From the NCBI RefSeq assembly GCF_013140855.1, contig NZ_JABBPG010000013.1:20391-84390 (forward strand): a stretch of 64,000 nucleotides of DNA. The letters run 5' to 3'. Made by a program: the position numbers and the translations under genes. A model generated the notes under the pieces. That model was given only the letters and a program-made list of their open reading frames with translations. It was not told the DNA's origin and ran no database searches. The DNA comes from Pseudoalteromonas caenipelagi (lineage in GTDB: Bacteria; Pseudomonadota; Gammaproteobacteria; Enterobacterales; Alteromonadaceae). Each line of letters starts with the position of its first letter. Within the stretch, counting starts at the first letter, position 1. Shown here in pieces: positions 1-8,849 of the stretch.

Positions 1-195
1 GACCCAGAGCTGAATGATTTGATAGCCCACACACCCACATTATTAAGCTGGCCTTTACATATTGGTGTAAGCCGAGAACACCCTGATGGTAAAGAGATCA
101 TTAATCGCTTTAACCAAGGGCTTATGCAGATTAAACGTGAGGGCCTTTATCAAAATATTGTTGCTAAGTATTTTGGCGAGCACGCGCCACAATAG
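1..195 (+). CDS. C-terminal fragment of a family 3 periplasmic solute-binding protein
   Basis: The window opens inside this gene. The readable 64 residues end in a pattern typical of bacterial extracellular solute-binding proteins of family 3 (amino-acid-binding-like): the stretch WPLHIGVSREHPDGKEII followed by a helix with LMQIKREGLY and the terminal IVAKYFG. In this family the terminal helix packs on the second lobe, and 'G..... ..KYFG' near the stop is common. The start and any signal peptide lie outside the window, so the ligand cannot be guessed. The 3' end overlaps the 3' end of the convergent thioesterase gene by 32 bases. Confidence 0.75.
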   Translation, partial: DPELNDLIAHTPTLLSWPLHIGVSREHPDGKEIINRFNQGLMQIKREGLYQNIVAKYFGEHAPQ

Positions 196-616
196 CGGCT
201 GTCATACGTGATACGCAGCATAGTTCGCCTTTTGCATTGGTGATTTTTACTTCCCATACAGAGGTGCGTTTTCCTAAATGTAATGGCTTAGCTGTGGCTG
301 TTAATAACCCATTTCGAGAGGCTTTTAAATGATTGGCGTTTATTTCTTGGCCCACGCAGTAGTAATTGTCAAAATCTATAACAAAATTCGCCGCGTAGCT
401 GGCAACGGTTTCCGCCAAAGCAACATTCGCACCGCCATGTACCATACCGATTGGGTTATGGTGATTGACTGTGGCTGGCATAGTGGCAACTAAGTAGTCA
501 TCGCCAATTTCTGAAATTTGTATGCCCAGTGTTTTCATCAAAGAGCCTTTACCATGCATCCCTTCATCGAGTTGTCGACAAAGCGCTAAAGTGATGGGCT
601 TGTACCAAATAGCCAT
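164..616 (-). CDS. Hotdog-fold acyl-CoA thioesterase (PaaI/MenI-like)
   Basis: This is a cytosolic hotdog-fold thioesterase of 150 residues, the usual size for the PaaI/YdiI/EntH group that hydrolyses acyl- or aroyl-CoA thioesters. The diagnostic helix is seen at about residues 53-75, NPIGMVHGGANVALAETVAS, in which Glu69 sits where the catalytic acid of YdiI (MenI) lies. YdiI cleaves 1,4-dihydroxy-2-naphthoyl-CoA in menaquinone synthesis, but the substrate here cannot be read from sequence. The gene stands alone, convergent with the solute-binding protein and followed at some distance by the acnA terminator region. Family assignment is firm; the physiological substrate is unknown. Confidence 0.85.
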   Translation of the reverse strand: MAIWYKPITLALCRQLDEGMHGKGSLMKTLGIQISEIGDDYLVATMPATVNHHNPIGMVHGGANVALAETVASYAANFVIDFDNYYCVGQEINANHLKASRNGLLTATAKPLHLGKRTSVWEVKITNAKGELCCVSRMTAAIVARARQNT

Positions 617-692
617 AGTTTCAAAATATTCCGCTGCGTATCAAGGTGAGAAGTAGTGTATGAGAAATGTTGAGTTAAGTCACTCAAAGTGA

Positions 693-714
693 GGAGGTGG
701 TATCTACCACCTCC
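693..714 (-). terminator. Hairpin downstream of acnA
   Basis: GGAGGTGG (693-700) pairs perfectly with CCACCTCC (707-714) across a six-base loop, 17 bases beyond the aconitase stop codon. A second small hairpin (TCACT/AGTGA) follows. There is no clean U-run on the minus strand, so this may be a mRNA 3' stabilising or Rho-assisted structure rather than a classic intrinsic terminator. Confidence 0.5.
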
Positions 715-730
715 TTGTTCTTTAAGGCAG

Positions 731-3469
731 TTATTTGTCGCTGAGCATATTCCTGAGTACATACTGTAATATGCCGCCATGTCGGTAGTAGTCCCATTCT
801 TTTGGTGTATCAATACGAACATCAACCTGAAACTCTTTGCTGGTACCTTGCTCGGTAGTCGCGATGATTTTAACTTCATCGCAATTATCACACAGCCCCA
901 TTACTTCAAAGCTTTCTTCTCCTGAGAGTGCTAAAGATTCATGGCTATCCTCAGCTTTAAATTGTAATGGCAATACGCCCATACCAATGAGGTTTGAACG
1001 GTGAATTCGCTCATAGCTTTGCGCAATAACGGCTTTTACACCTAGCAATAGTGAGCCTTTCGCCGCCCAATCTCGTGAGGAGCCGGTGCCATATTCTTTG
1101 CCTGCTAAAATAATCAAAGGAACATCGCGCGTTTGATATTCCATCGCGGCATCATAAATGCTCATGACTTTATCATCTGGCAATAAGCGAGTGATCCCCC
1201 CCTCTGTACCCGGTGCCAGTTGGTTACGTAAGCGAATGTTGGCAAAGGTGCCGCGCATCATCACTTCGTGATTACCACGACGAGAGCCATAGGAGTTAAA
1301 ATCACTCTCTTTGATGCCTTGTTGCTCGAGGTATAGGCCTGCAGGTGCCTCTTTTTTAATGTTACCAGCGGGAGATATATGATCAGTGGTGACCGAGTCT
1401 GCCAGTTTTGCTAAGCATTTAGCACCAGTAATGTGTGGTAGTTTAGGGACTTCTGTGGTCATGTCTTGAAAAAATGGTACATGACGAATATAGGTTGAAT
1501 CTGATTGCCAAGGGTATAATTCACTGCCTTCAGTGCTGATATTCTGCCAGTGTTCATCTCCTTGATATACATTGTTGTAGTTCGATGCAAACATCGTTTT
1601 CGTTACTGTCTCGTCGACGAGCTGTTTGACTTCACTAACACTTGGCCAGAGATCTTTTAAGTAAATATCTTTGCCAGCTTCATTTTGGCATAGCGGCTCG
1701 TTGTATACATCTATATTTGTGCGTCCGGCTAATGCATAGGCTACAACAAGTGGAGGAGAGGCGAGGAAGTTCATTTTTACATCTTGATGGATGCGACCCT
1801 CAAAGTTCCTATTCCCTGAAAGCACAGAGCTGACCACTAATTTATGCTTATTAATAGCCTGTGAGATTTCTTCAGGAAGTGGACCTGAGTTACCTATACA
1901 GGTTGTACACCCGTAACCAACTAAATTAAAGCCTAGCGCCTCTAAATGAGTGAGCAAGTTAGCTTGTTTTAAGTAGTCTGTAACCACTTTTGAGCCTGGT
2001 GCCAATGAGGTTTTGACCCAAGGCTTTGGCTTGACCCCCAGCTCGTGAGCTTTTTTGGCAACTAATGCCGCAGCTAAAATAACACTTGGGTTGGATGTGT
2101 TGGTACAACTGGTAATTGCGGCGATAACACAAGCTCCGTCGTTGAGTGAAAAGGTTTGTCCTTTATAGTTCACTTGCGCAATACCCAATACCTCAGGCTC
2201 AGTCGTGGTATCAGTCGATTGGCCCCCTTCGTCAACTATTCTCGCCTCTGGTAGAGAGGTGTTTTGTTCTCTGCGTTTCTCTTGCATCGCTTTAAGCTGC
2301 TCGTTTATGAGCTTGCCCGCAGCATCTAAATTAATTTTGTCTTGCGGGCGACTTGGGCCTGCAATGCTAGGTACAACGGTGCTTAAATCTAAGGTGAGTG
2401 TATCGCTGTATTCAGGCTCATCTCCATCATAGCGCCACATACCTTGATGTTTTGTATAGGCTTCTATTAAAGCAAGCTGCTGTTCATCACGATTGGTTAA
2501 ACGCAGATATGATAGGGTCTCTTCATCAATAGGAAAAATGCCACAGGTTGCGCCGTACTCAGGCGCCATGTTGGCAATGGTTGCTCTGTCAGCCAAAGGC
2601 AGTTGTGCTAAGCCGTTACCGTAGAACTCTACGAACTTACCAACCACCCCGTGCTGACGCAAGATTTGTGTGATGGTTAATACTAAATCGGTTGCAGTGG
2701 TTCCTTCTGGGAGTTCACCTTCCAATTTAAAACCAACCACTTGTGGGATCAATAAGCTAATTGGTTGACCAAGCATGGCGGCTTCAGCTTCTATACCGCC
2801 CACCCCCCAACCAAGCACACCTAAACCGTTGATCATGGTGGTGTGTGAATCAGTGCCAACTAATGTGTCAGGGTAGGCAAAGGTTTCTCCATCTACTTCG
2901 CTTTGAAATACAACACGAGCAAGGTACTCAAGGTTTACTTGGTGCACAATGCCTGTGGCTGGTGGCACGACCGTTAGGTTATCAAAAGCAGACTGACCCC
3001 AACGTAAGAATTCGTAACGCTCTTTATTGCGTTGATATTCAAGTTTTGCATTTAAGTCAAATGCACCTGAATGACCAAACTCATCCACCTGTACAGAGTG
3101 ATCAATCACTAATTCAGCACTCGACAGTGGGTTAATTTTTTTAGGGTCACCACCTAGACGTGCCATTGCATCTCGCATGGCTGCTAAGTCAACAATGGCA
3201 GGCACACCAGTAAAATCTTGCATAACTACACGTGCGGGCGTAAACGCTATCTCTTTGTTAGGCGTGGCATCAGGCTGCCAATTTAGTAGATGATCGATAT
3301 CTTCTTTGGTCACCGCACGGCCATCTTCATGGCGCAGTAAATTTTCCAGCAATATCTTTAGGGAAAAAGGCAAACGTCTGGCTTTTGCGCCAAGTTTGTC
3401 TAATGAATGCAAATGAATTTGTTGCTGGTTGATGGTCAGCTGTGTGAGAGTGTCGTAAGAATTGTGCAT
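731..3469 (-). CDS. acnA: Aconitate hydratase A
   Basis: Aconitase interconverts citrate and isocitrate via cis-aconitate in the TCA cycle and glyoxylate bypass, using a [4Fe-4S] cluster in the cytosol. At 912 residues the protein is close to the size of E. coli AcnA (about 890), and longer than AcnD. The family landmarks are all present: the GTDSHTTM motif near residue 210, the cluster cysteine in SCTNTSNP near 460, the cysteine pair in YGCTTCIGNSGPL near 520, and the C-terminal swivel-domain signature KEYGTGSSRDWAAKG near 790. The start is an ATG preceded by a strong GGAGG. It is monocistronic. Because the cluster of AcnA is more oxidation-resistant than that of AcnB, a stress role is plausible but not shown here. 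Confidence 0.95.
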   Translation of the reverse strand: MHNSYDTLTQLTINQQQIHLHSLDKLGAKARRLPFSLKILLENLLRHEDGRAVTKEDIDHLLNWQPDATPNKEIAFTPARVVMQDFTGVPAIVDLAAMRDAMARLGGDPKKINPLSSAELVIDHSVQVDEFGHSGAFDLNAKLEYQRNKERYEFLRWGQSAFDNLTVVPPATGIVHQVNLEYLARVVFQSEVDGETFAYPDTLVGTDSHTTMINGLGVLGWGVGGIEAEAAMLGQPISLLIPQVVGFKLEGELPEGTTATDLVLTITQILRQHGVVGKFVEFYGNGLAQLPLADRATIANMAPEYGATCGIFPIDEETLSYLRLTNRDEQQLALIEAYTKHQGMWRYDGDEPEYSDTLTLDLSTVVPSIAGPSRPQDKINLDAAGKLINEQLKAMQEKRREQNTSLPEARIVDEGGQSTDTTTEPEVLGIAQVNYKGQTFSLNDGACVIAAITSCTNTSNPSVILAAALVAKKAHELGVKPKPWVKTSLAPGSKVVTDYLKQANLLTHLEALGFNLVGYGCTTCIGNSGPLPEEISQAINKHKLVVSSVLSGNRNFEGRIHQDVKMNFLASPPLVVAYALAGRTNIDVYNEPLCQNEAGKDIYLKDLWPSVSEVKQLVDETVTKTMFASNYNNVYQGDEHWQNISTEGSELYPWQSDSTYIRHVPFFQDMTTEVPKLPHITGAKCLAKLADSVTTDHISPAGNIKKEAPAGLYLEQQGIKESDFNSYGSRRGNHEVMMRGTFANIRLRNQLAPGTEGGITRLLPDDKVMSIYDAAMEYQTRDVPLIILAGKEYGTGSSRDWAAKGSLLLGVKAVIAQSYERIHRSNLIGMGVLPLQFKAEDSHESLALSGEESFEVMGLCDNCDEVKIIATTEQGTSKEFQVDVRIDTPKEWDYYRHGGILQYVLRNMLSDK

Positions 3470-3596
3470 GCTACCTCCGCTTAATGCGTTGTGAAGCGAT
3501 GATTGGCATATGCCGCTTACCTTGCGGCATATTTTTTAGCCATATTCTTAACTGTATTGCGATGAAATAAAAAAATTCAAGGGTGTCGGGTGTTTT

Positions 3597-3974
3597 TTAA
3601 CCAAATGAGATTGGTTTGCGCCCAGTGTTACTGTCTTTTTTATCTTTTCGGCTTCTATTGCGTTTTTTGCGCTGACTTGGTGCATCTTGCACTGTGTTAG
3701 TTGAACTGCTTGGCACAGGACGTTCGGCAGGTTCAACCCCTTCGGCTAGGATCAGTTGATAGTACTCACCATCAAACGCTAAGGTATCTCCAGCATAGAG
3801 CTTTTTTCTCTTTACTGTGCAAGGCTCACCATTAACCGCCACGTAGCCTTCACCAATTAGCATTTTTGCTTGTCCGCCAGTTTCTGCTAAATCAAGCACT
3901 TTCAATAGGTTGCAAAGCTCTATGGGCTCTTCTTCCAATTCTATTTCGATATATTCCAAGGGCTGCTCTGACAT
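3597..3974 (-). CDS. S4-domain RNA-binding protein with a basic tail (YbcJ-like)
   Basis: The first 75 residues form an S4-type RNA-binding module: ELCNLLKVLDLAETGGQAK, then GEGYVAVNGEPCTVKRKKL and GDTLAFDGEYYQL, which match the alpha-L motif of YbcJ-type stand-alone S4 proteins. E. coli YbcJ is about 70 residues; this protein is 125 because of a C-terminal extension rich in Ser, Lys and Arg (QRKKRNRSRKDKKD), probably disordered and nucleic-acid binding. An RNA-binding role, perhaps with ribosomes, is inferred from the family. It sits between acnA and a divergent small gene and is probably transcribed alone. Confidence 0.8.
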   Translation of the reverse strand: MSEQPLEYIEIELEEEPIELCNLLKVLDLAETGGQAKMLIGEGYVAVNGEPCTVKRKKLYAGDTLAFDGEYYQLILAEGVEPAERPVPSSSTNTVQDAPSQRKKRNRSRKDKKDSNTGRKPISFG

Positions 3975-4144
3975 CTTTAGCTCGTAATTTTGCTATTTGC
4001 GTTAGTATACCTCTTTGCTGCGATGAGTGACGAAACTTTTTCCAAGTTTAAAAGATCTTTAACGTAACTGAAGTAATTGGCGTGTATCTTGCTGACAGAT
4101 TTGCATGAGTTGATTGTTGCAATTTATGACGAGGAACAAACAAT

Positions 4145-4426
4145 ATGGGTATTCGTTCAACATTAAAAAAAGAGTTAATGAACTTAGATTCTTTAGGGTT
4201 AATGACCGCCGATGATGTAAGAGTCTATTTGCAAAGCCACTTAGCACGAGCAAGGGATAAAAGTGCCCAGCGCTTTAACTTAATAGCGCGCTTTAATGCG
4301 CATCACAACCAAATCCAGTCGGGCTTACCTGCGCAGGAGTCGACGTTAACACACCAGCGCCACCGTTTGTTTAAAGAGGTGCTTTACCCCAAATCAGCTG
4401 TGCAAAAATGGCTTTCTCAGCAATAA
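4145..4426 (+). CDS. Conserved-looking hypothetical protein (93 aa)
   Basis: I do not recognise this protein. It starts at an ATG with a well-placed GAGGA about nine bases upstream, which supports translation. The sequence is helical and basic, with many His, Gln and Arg residues (LQSHLARARDKSAQRFNLIARF, then HHNQIQSGLPAQ), no signal peptide and no membrane segment. The C-terminal half ends in a Lys/Trp-containing helix (YPKSAVQKWLSQQ). A cytosolic protein, perhaps nucleic-acid binding because of its charge, is only a guess. Neighbours (S4 protein, SDR) give no functional hint. Confidence 0.6.
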   Translation: MGIRSTLKKELMNLDSLGLMTADDVRVYLQSHLARARDKSAQRFNLIARFNAHHNQIQSGLPAQESTLTHQRHRLFKEVLYPKSAVQKWLSQQ

Positions 4427-4633
4427 CCCGCCTTTTTCCAAACTTGTTTTGTGTGCTGCTTTCACAGGTATAGCCAGCTATATATCAGTGAAAGCGTCTT
4501 GATATTGAACAAAGTCCCCTCATTGGAATGCTCGTTTTGTTAGTTTGTAAGTATTTCCTATTTCAAAACTCTTATTCAAACCTGAGGTTAGTTATACTAA
4601 ATGTAATTAATCAACATAACCCACAAGGAGTTA

Positions 4634-5302
4634 ATGATGAATAAACATATTGTTGTAACGGGTGCTAACCGAGGCATTGGATTTGAATTTTGCAAACAGC
4701 TTAGTGAGCAAGGCCATAAGGTAACGGCTGTTGTACGCCAAGCATCCCCAGAGCTCGAGGCGCTGAATGTTACAGTGATATCGGGCATTGATGTGAGCAA
4801 TGCTGAGCATGTTTCTGAGTTAGCAAAGCACCTGTCTGGCCAGAGCATTGATATATTAATTAATAATGCGGGCGTGTTTTACAATGAAACGCTCTCTAAT
4901 ATGGATTTTGATGCCATTGAAAATCAGCTACAAGTCAATGCCATTGCGCCTATTCGCGTTGTACATGCGTTGCTTCCGTATTTCAATGAAAGCAGTAAGA
5001 TTGCCATGATCACCAGCCGAATGGGATCGATTGCGGATAATGGCTCGGGTGGGTATATCGGCTATCGCATGTCAAAAGCGGCGCTGAATGCCGCAAGCGT
5101 AAGTTTGGCGCATGAATTAAAAGGTAAGGGGATTGCTGTGGGGTTATTCCACCCTGGTTTTGTACAAACACAAATGGTGAATTTTGCTGGAGATATTTCA
5201 CCAGAGGTCGCTGCAGAGCGCTTGTGCAAACGCATCGATGCATTAACAATTGAAAACACGGGCGGATTTTGGCATTCAAACGGTGACACATTGCCTTGGT
5301 AA
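4634..5302 (+). CDS. SDR-family NAD(P)-dependent oxidoreductase
   Basis: A classical short-chain dehydrogenase/reductase of 222 residues. The Rossmann cofactor motif TGANRGIGFEF is at residues 9-19, NNAG at about 77-80, the catalytic Ser in ITSRMGSI near 127, and the YxxxK pair in YIGYRMSKAALN near 143-150. It resembles the CsgA/short SDR subgroup. The substrate is unknown. Translation probably begins at either of two adjacent ATG codons, served by AAGGAG. An imperfect long hairpin follows the stop codon, so the gene is likely monocistronic. Confidence 0.88.
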   Translation: MMNKHIVVTGANRGIGFEFCKQLSEQGHKVTAVVRQASPELEALNVTVISGIDVSNAEHVSELAKHLSGQSIDILINNAGVFYNETLSNMDFDAIENQLQVNAIAPIRVVHALLPYFNESSKIAMITSRMGSIADNGSGGYIGYRMSKAALNAASVSLAHELKGKGIAVGLFHPGFVQTQMVNFAGDISPEVAAERLCKRIDALTIENTGGFWHSNGDTLPW

Positions 5303-5320
5303 ACGCCTCTGTAGCACTAC

Positions 5321-5350
5321 ATGGCTGGCCTTGCAGATAAGGTCAGCCAT
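5321..5350 (+). terminator. Long hairpin after the SDR gene
   Basis: ATGGCTGGCCTT (5321-5332) can pair with AAGGTCAGCCAT (5339-5350) over twelve positions with one G-U wobble and a six-base loop, 18 bases after the SDR stop. No pronounced U-run follows, so termination efficiency is uncertain. Confidence 0.5.
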
Positions 5351-5421
5351 CGTTCAATTAAGATTAATACCAACTTATGCTAGTATGAGAGCAACTTTGG
5401 CTTTTAATGTGACTAGCAATA

Positions 5422-5787
5422 ATGGAATTGTCAGAAAATACCCCTTTAAGCTTACCGCTATTTTTACTCAACGATGAACTAGAGCAAAGAGATGTGGCAA
5501 ACCCAGATCTTGTTCTTGAAGTGATCCTTGATGAAACACTGTTGGCACATTTGTGCCAAAACCCTAAAGCGGATGAGAACATCAGTATCAACATTGAACA
5601 ATATCAACTAAAAGCAGAGCTGGCACAATATGAAAACGCACTCAATGAAGCACACCAAGCTCAGTTGCTACTTAACCATGGGCCAGTATTAAGCGCCGTT
5701 GTGAGCTTTGAAAATGAGCAAGTGTTTATTTCTCCACCGATGGAAATGATGCCAACATTTGATTTGGGCGAAGAAGAGGACAATTAG
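5422..5787 (+). CDS. Hypothetical acidic protein upstream of cti
   Basis: This 121-residue protein is strongly acidic, ending in DLGEEEDN, and I do not recognise a family. It is leucine- and glutamate-rich with alternating helix and strand propensity (LPLFLLNDELEQRD, VILDETLLAHLCQNPKAD, VVSFENEQVFISPPMEMM). No signal peptide or membrane helix is present, so it is probably cytosolic. Its stop codon overlaps the GTG start of the next gene by one base (TAGTG), which implies translational coupling with the cis/trans isomerase and possibly a linked role. The ribosome-binding site is weak. Confidence 0.65.
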   Translation: MELSENTPLSLPLFLLNDELEQRDVANPDLVLEVILDETLLAHLCQNPKADENISINIEQYQLKAELAQYENALNEAHQAQLLLNHGPVLSAVVSFENEQVFISPPMEMMPTFDLGEEEDN

Positions 5788-8132
5788 TGAAAATGCGTAC
5801 TTGGTGGTTGTTGGGTGTTGCTATTATTTTATGTGGTTGCGTGACCTTGGGCATGAGTCATTACGACGAGATGTATGGGCAATCCAGCGTACAAGTACGT
5901 AGTGTTGAGTATACACAAGGTCATGGCTCAGAGTATCTGCAGCTGGTGAAACCAGTTTTAGAGCAGCGCTGTGTGGTATGTCATGGTTGTTACGACGCGC
6001 CTTGTCAGTTAAAGCTTTCTTCCCCCGAGGGTATTGATAGAGGCTTAAATAAAGAGCGGGTTTACAATGGCACGCGATTGTTGGCACAAGCGCCATCACG
6101 GCTGCTTTTTGATGCCAAAAGTACACAGCAGTGGCGCGATAAAGGGTTTACCCCGGTACTCAATGAGCGTGCGCAGAGTGAGCAGGCAAATTTGGCTGGT
6201 AGTGTTTTATATAACAGCCTACTACTTAAAATGAGCAAGCCTTTTGCACAACAAGGCTTGCTTGGCAATGAGTTTGATTTCTCTCTGGATAGAGAGCAAA
6301 GCTGTCCAAGCATGGATGAGTTCAATGACTTAGCGAAAAACAAACCCCATGGTGGTATGCCTTATGGCTTGCCAGCCATTTCTCAGGGCGAGTTTAAACA
6401 GCTAGAGAATTGGTTAAAAAAAGGTGCCAAAATGGCACAAATTGCTCCACCGTTAGATGCAGAGCTCAAACAAGTAAAGCGCTGGGAGCAGTTTTTAAAT
6501 CAATCAGGGCTTAAGCATCAACTCGCGGCGCGATATATCTACGAGCACTGGTATCTCGCTCACATTTATTTCCCTGAACAAAATAGCAGTACCACGCCTA
6601 ACTTTTTTAAATTGGTGCGCTCGAAAACACCACCAGGTGAGCCGATAGAACTGATTGCTACACGCCGTCCGTATGATGACCCTCAAGTGGCGCGAGTTTA
6701 TTACCGATTAATGCATGAACGAAGCAGTATTTTATCGAAAACACATATGCCATTGGCACTATCAGATAAAAAAATGACACGCTTGTATGAGCAGTTTATC
6801 GGCCCTGATTTTGAGGTAACCGAGCTGCCAAGTTACGAACCGGAAGTAGGCTCCAATCCGTTTAAAGCTTTTTCGGCAATTCCAGTTAAGTCCAAGTATC
6901 AATTTATGCTTGATGAGGCTGAATTGATCATTAAAGGATATATCAAAGGGCCAGTTTGTAGAGGCCAAGTCGCGTTAAATGTGATCAATGATCAGTTCTG
7001 GGTGGCATTTGTAGACCCTGAAAAAAACAGCATTCCCGCAGTAAGTGAATTACTAATGCGACATGAAGATGACCTTGCTCTACCTGCGCAGGAGCAAAGT
7101 AACGTGTTACCCATTTCAAGCTGGGTGAAATATGCCAACCGTCAACATGAATATATTCGTGCAAAGACACAGCTTGCTAATGAACTGCTTGCAGATGGTA
7201 AATTGCTGACCACCGACTTGATTTGGCAAGGCGATGGTCATAACGACAATGCGGCGCTGACGGTGCTTCGTCATTTTGACAGTGCTACTGTGGTCAAAGG
7301 GTTTGTAGGACAAGCGCCAAAAACCATGTGGTTGCTTGATTATGCTTTATTTGAGCGGATCCATTACTTATTGGTGGCTGGGTTTGATGTATTTGGCAAT
7401 ATTGGGCATCAGCTTCATACCCGGTTATATATGGACTTTTTGCGTTTAGAAGGTGAGCAAAACTTTATTAACTTACTGCCTCAAGATGTGCGTCAGGAAA
7501 TAAAAAATCACTGGTATCGTCACTCAAATGTTAGCTTGAGCGAATTTATTAATCGCAAAAGTTTGTTAGCGGCGCCTACCGGGATTGAATACACGACCGA
7601 TGACCCTAAAACTGAACTGTACGCTAAAATAGCGAACGCATTAAAACCTGTGTTGAGCCAGCGTTACGACTACAAGGCGATAAAGGGACCATTGGCAAAG
7701 TTAAATAACTTACCTTATCAAGCCATTAATTTGTTACCGCAAGTCTCCTTTGTATTGCAAAGGCAACGTAACGGTCAACATAAGGCATTTACTTTAGTTC
7801 ACCATAATGCCCATTACAATATTTCCTCGTTGCTTAATGAGGATGCACAACGGGCATTTGAAGAAGACACAGCTACATTGGTGCCGGGTTTTATCGGTGA
7901 TTACCCTGAAGCTATTTGGTATTTAGCAGATGATGCAAATACCGAGGCTTTTGTCACTCAACTACAAGCGGTGCGCAATGAGCAGCAGTATCGAGCACTT
8001 ACGCAGGCATTTGCAATTCGCCGTACACACCCACAGTTTTGGCAATATAGTGATCTATTACATGAGGTCGCCAAGCAATATCGCGGTGTAGAATACGGTT
8101 TATTCGACTTTAACCGATTAGAGAATCGCTAA
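5787..8132 (+). CDS. cti: Fatty acid cis/trans isomerase (periplasmic heme-c protein)
   Basis: Cti converts cis-unsaturated acyl chains of membrane phospholipids to trans, a rapid stiffening response to solvents, heat or salt, and works in the periplasm. The 781-residue length fits the family. The N-terminus is a hydrophobic export signal (WWLLGVAIILCGC) whose cysteine resembles a lipobox. A heme-c attachment site, RCVVCH, lies at residues 61-66, as in characterised Cti proteins. The body continues with family-like segments such as KTHMPLALSD and a large C-terminal domain. The start is GTG, overlapping the stop of the upstream acidic protein by one base. Heme attachment would need the cytochrome c maturation machinery encoded elsewhere. 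Confidence 0.88.
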   Translation: MKMRTWWLLGVAIILCGCVTLGMSHYDEMYGQSSVQVRSVEYTQGHGSEYLQLVKPVLEQRCVVCHGCYDAPCQLKLSSPEGIDRGLNKERVYNGTRLLAQAPSRLLFDAKSTQQWRDKGFTPVLNERAQSEQANLAGSVLYNSLLLKMSKPFAQQGLLGNEFDFSLDREQSCPSMDEFNDLAKNKPHGGMPYGLPAISQGEFKQLENWLKKGAKMAQIAPPLDAELKQVKRWEQFLNQSGLKHQLAARYIYEHWYLAHIYFPEQNSSTTPNFFKLVRSKTPPGEPIELIATRRPYDDPQVARVYYRLMHERSSILSKTHMPLALSDKKMTRLYEQFIGPDFEVTELPSYEPEVGSNPFKAFSAIPVKSKYQFMLDEAELIIKGYIKGPVCRGQVALNVINDQFWVAFVDPEKNSIPAVSELLMRHEDDLALPAQEQSNVLPISSWVKYANRQHEYIRAKTQLANELLADGKLLTTDLIWQGDGHNDNAALTVLRHFDSATVVKGFVGQAPKTMWLLDYALFERIHYLLVAGFDVFGNIGHQLHTRLYMDFLRLEGEQNFINLLPQDVRQEIKNHWYRHSNVSLSEFINRKSLLAAPTGIEYTTDDPKTELYAKIANALKPVLSQRYDYKAIKGPLAKLNNLPYQAINLLPQVSFVLQRQRNGQHKAFTLVHHNAHYNISSLLNEDAQRAFEEDTATLVPGFIGDYPEAIWYLADDANTEAFVTQLQAVRNEQQYRALTQAFAIRRTHPQFWQYSDLLHEVAKQYRGVEYGLFDFNRLENR

Positions 8133-8224
8133 TCAGTAGACTTGAAAAGTTGTCGCTCAGTCAGTGCACAATCGCGCTGGCTGAGGTATCATTATGGCCT
8201 TTTAAAGCACAAAGAGAGAGCGCA

Positions 8225-8845
8225 ATGTCAGCCAATATCACTAAGCTAGCCGTGATGTTAGAAATGCAAAATGCCATGAATACCAAAGTACATGAGCAGT
8301 GGTTTAACCAAGGGTTTGAGTGGTACCGAGCAATTTGGGTTGAATGTGCCGAAATGCTAGATCACTACGGCTGGAAATGGTGGAAGAAACAAACGCCAGA
8401 TACAGAGCAAGTGATTTTAGAGCTGGTGGATATTTTCCATTTTGGCCTTTCTTTGCGCATTGATGGTAAAACGTCTTATCAGCAACTCGCTGAGCAATTA
8501 GATAGCGAATTAAGCCAGCCTCAGAGCGCTGCTGATTTTAAACAAACACTGGAAACATTAGCGGCAAGTGCCGTGGCAAATAAACAATTCAATGCCCATG
8601 CGTTTGCTGGATGTATGCAGCAAATAGGTATGGATATTGATGATTTATACCGTGGTTATGTTGGTAAGAACACGTTGAATTTCTTCCGCCAAGATCATGG
8701 CTATAAAGATGGCACTTATATCAAAGTGTGGGATGGTCAAGAAGATAATGAACATTTGGTTGAAGTGGTAAAAAGCCTAGATACTGAACATCCAGACTTT
8801 GCAAAAAATGTTTACGCCGGTTTACAGGCACGTTACCCAAGCTAA
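8225..8845 (+). CDS. Dimeric dUTP diphosphatase (all-alpha dUTPase family)
   Basis: This 206-residue protein carries the signatures of the all-alpha, metal-dependent dUTPase_2 superfamily, which hydrolyses dUTP to dUMP and keeps uracil out of DNA: WVECAEMLDHYGWKWWKK with its acidic/aromatic helix, then ELVDIFHFGLS, and the C-terminal HGYKDGTYIKVWDGQEDN. The four-helix-bundle acidic residues (E in ECAE, E and D in ELVD) would bind magnesium. I start it at the ATG at 8225, which has AGAGAG upstream, instead of an in-frame start 75 bases earlier, because the family alignment begins there. It converges tail-to-tail with yrfG, with four bases between. Confidence 0.88.
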   Translation: MSANITKLAVMLEMQNAMNTKVHEQWFNQGFEWYRAIWVECAEMLDHYGWKWWKKQTPDTEQVILELVDIFHFGLSLRIDGKTSYQQLAEQLDSELSQPQSAADFKQTLETLAASAVANKQFNAHAFAGCMQQIGMDIDDLYRGYVGKNTLNFFRQDHGYKDGTYIKVWDGQEDNEHLVEVVKSLDTEHPDFAKNVYAGLQARYPS

Positions 8846-8849
8846 CCTA

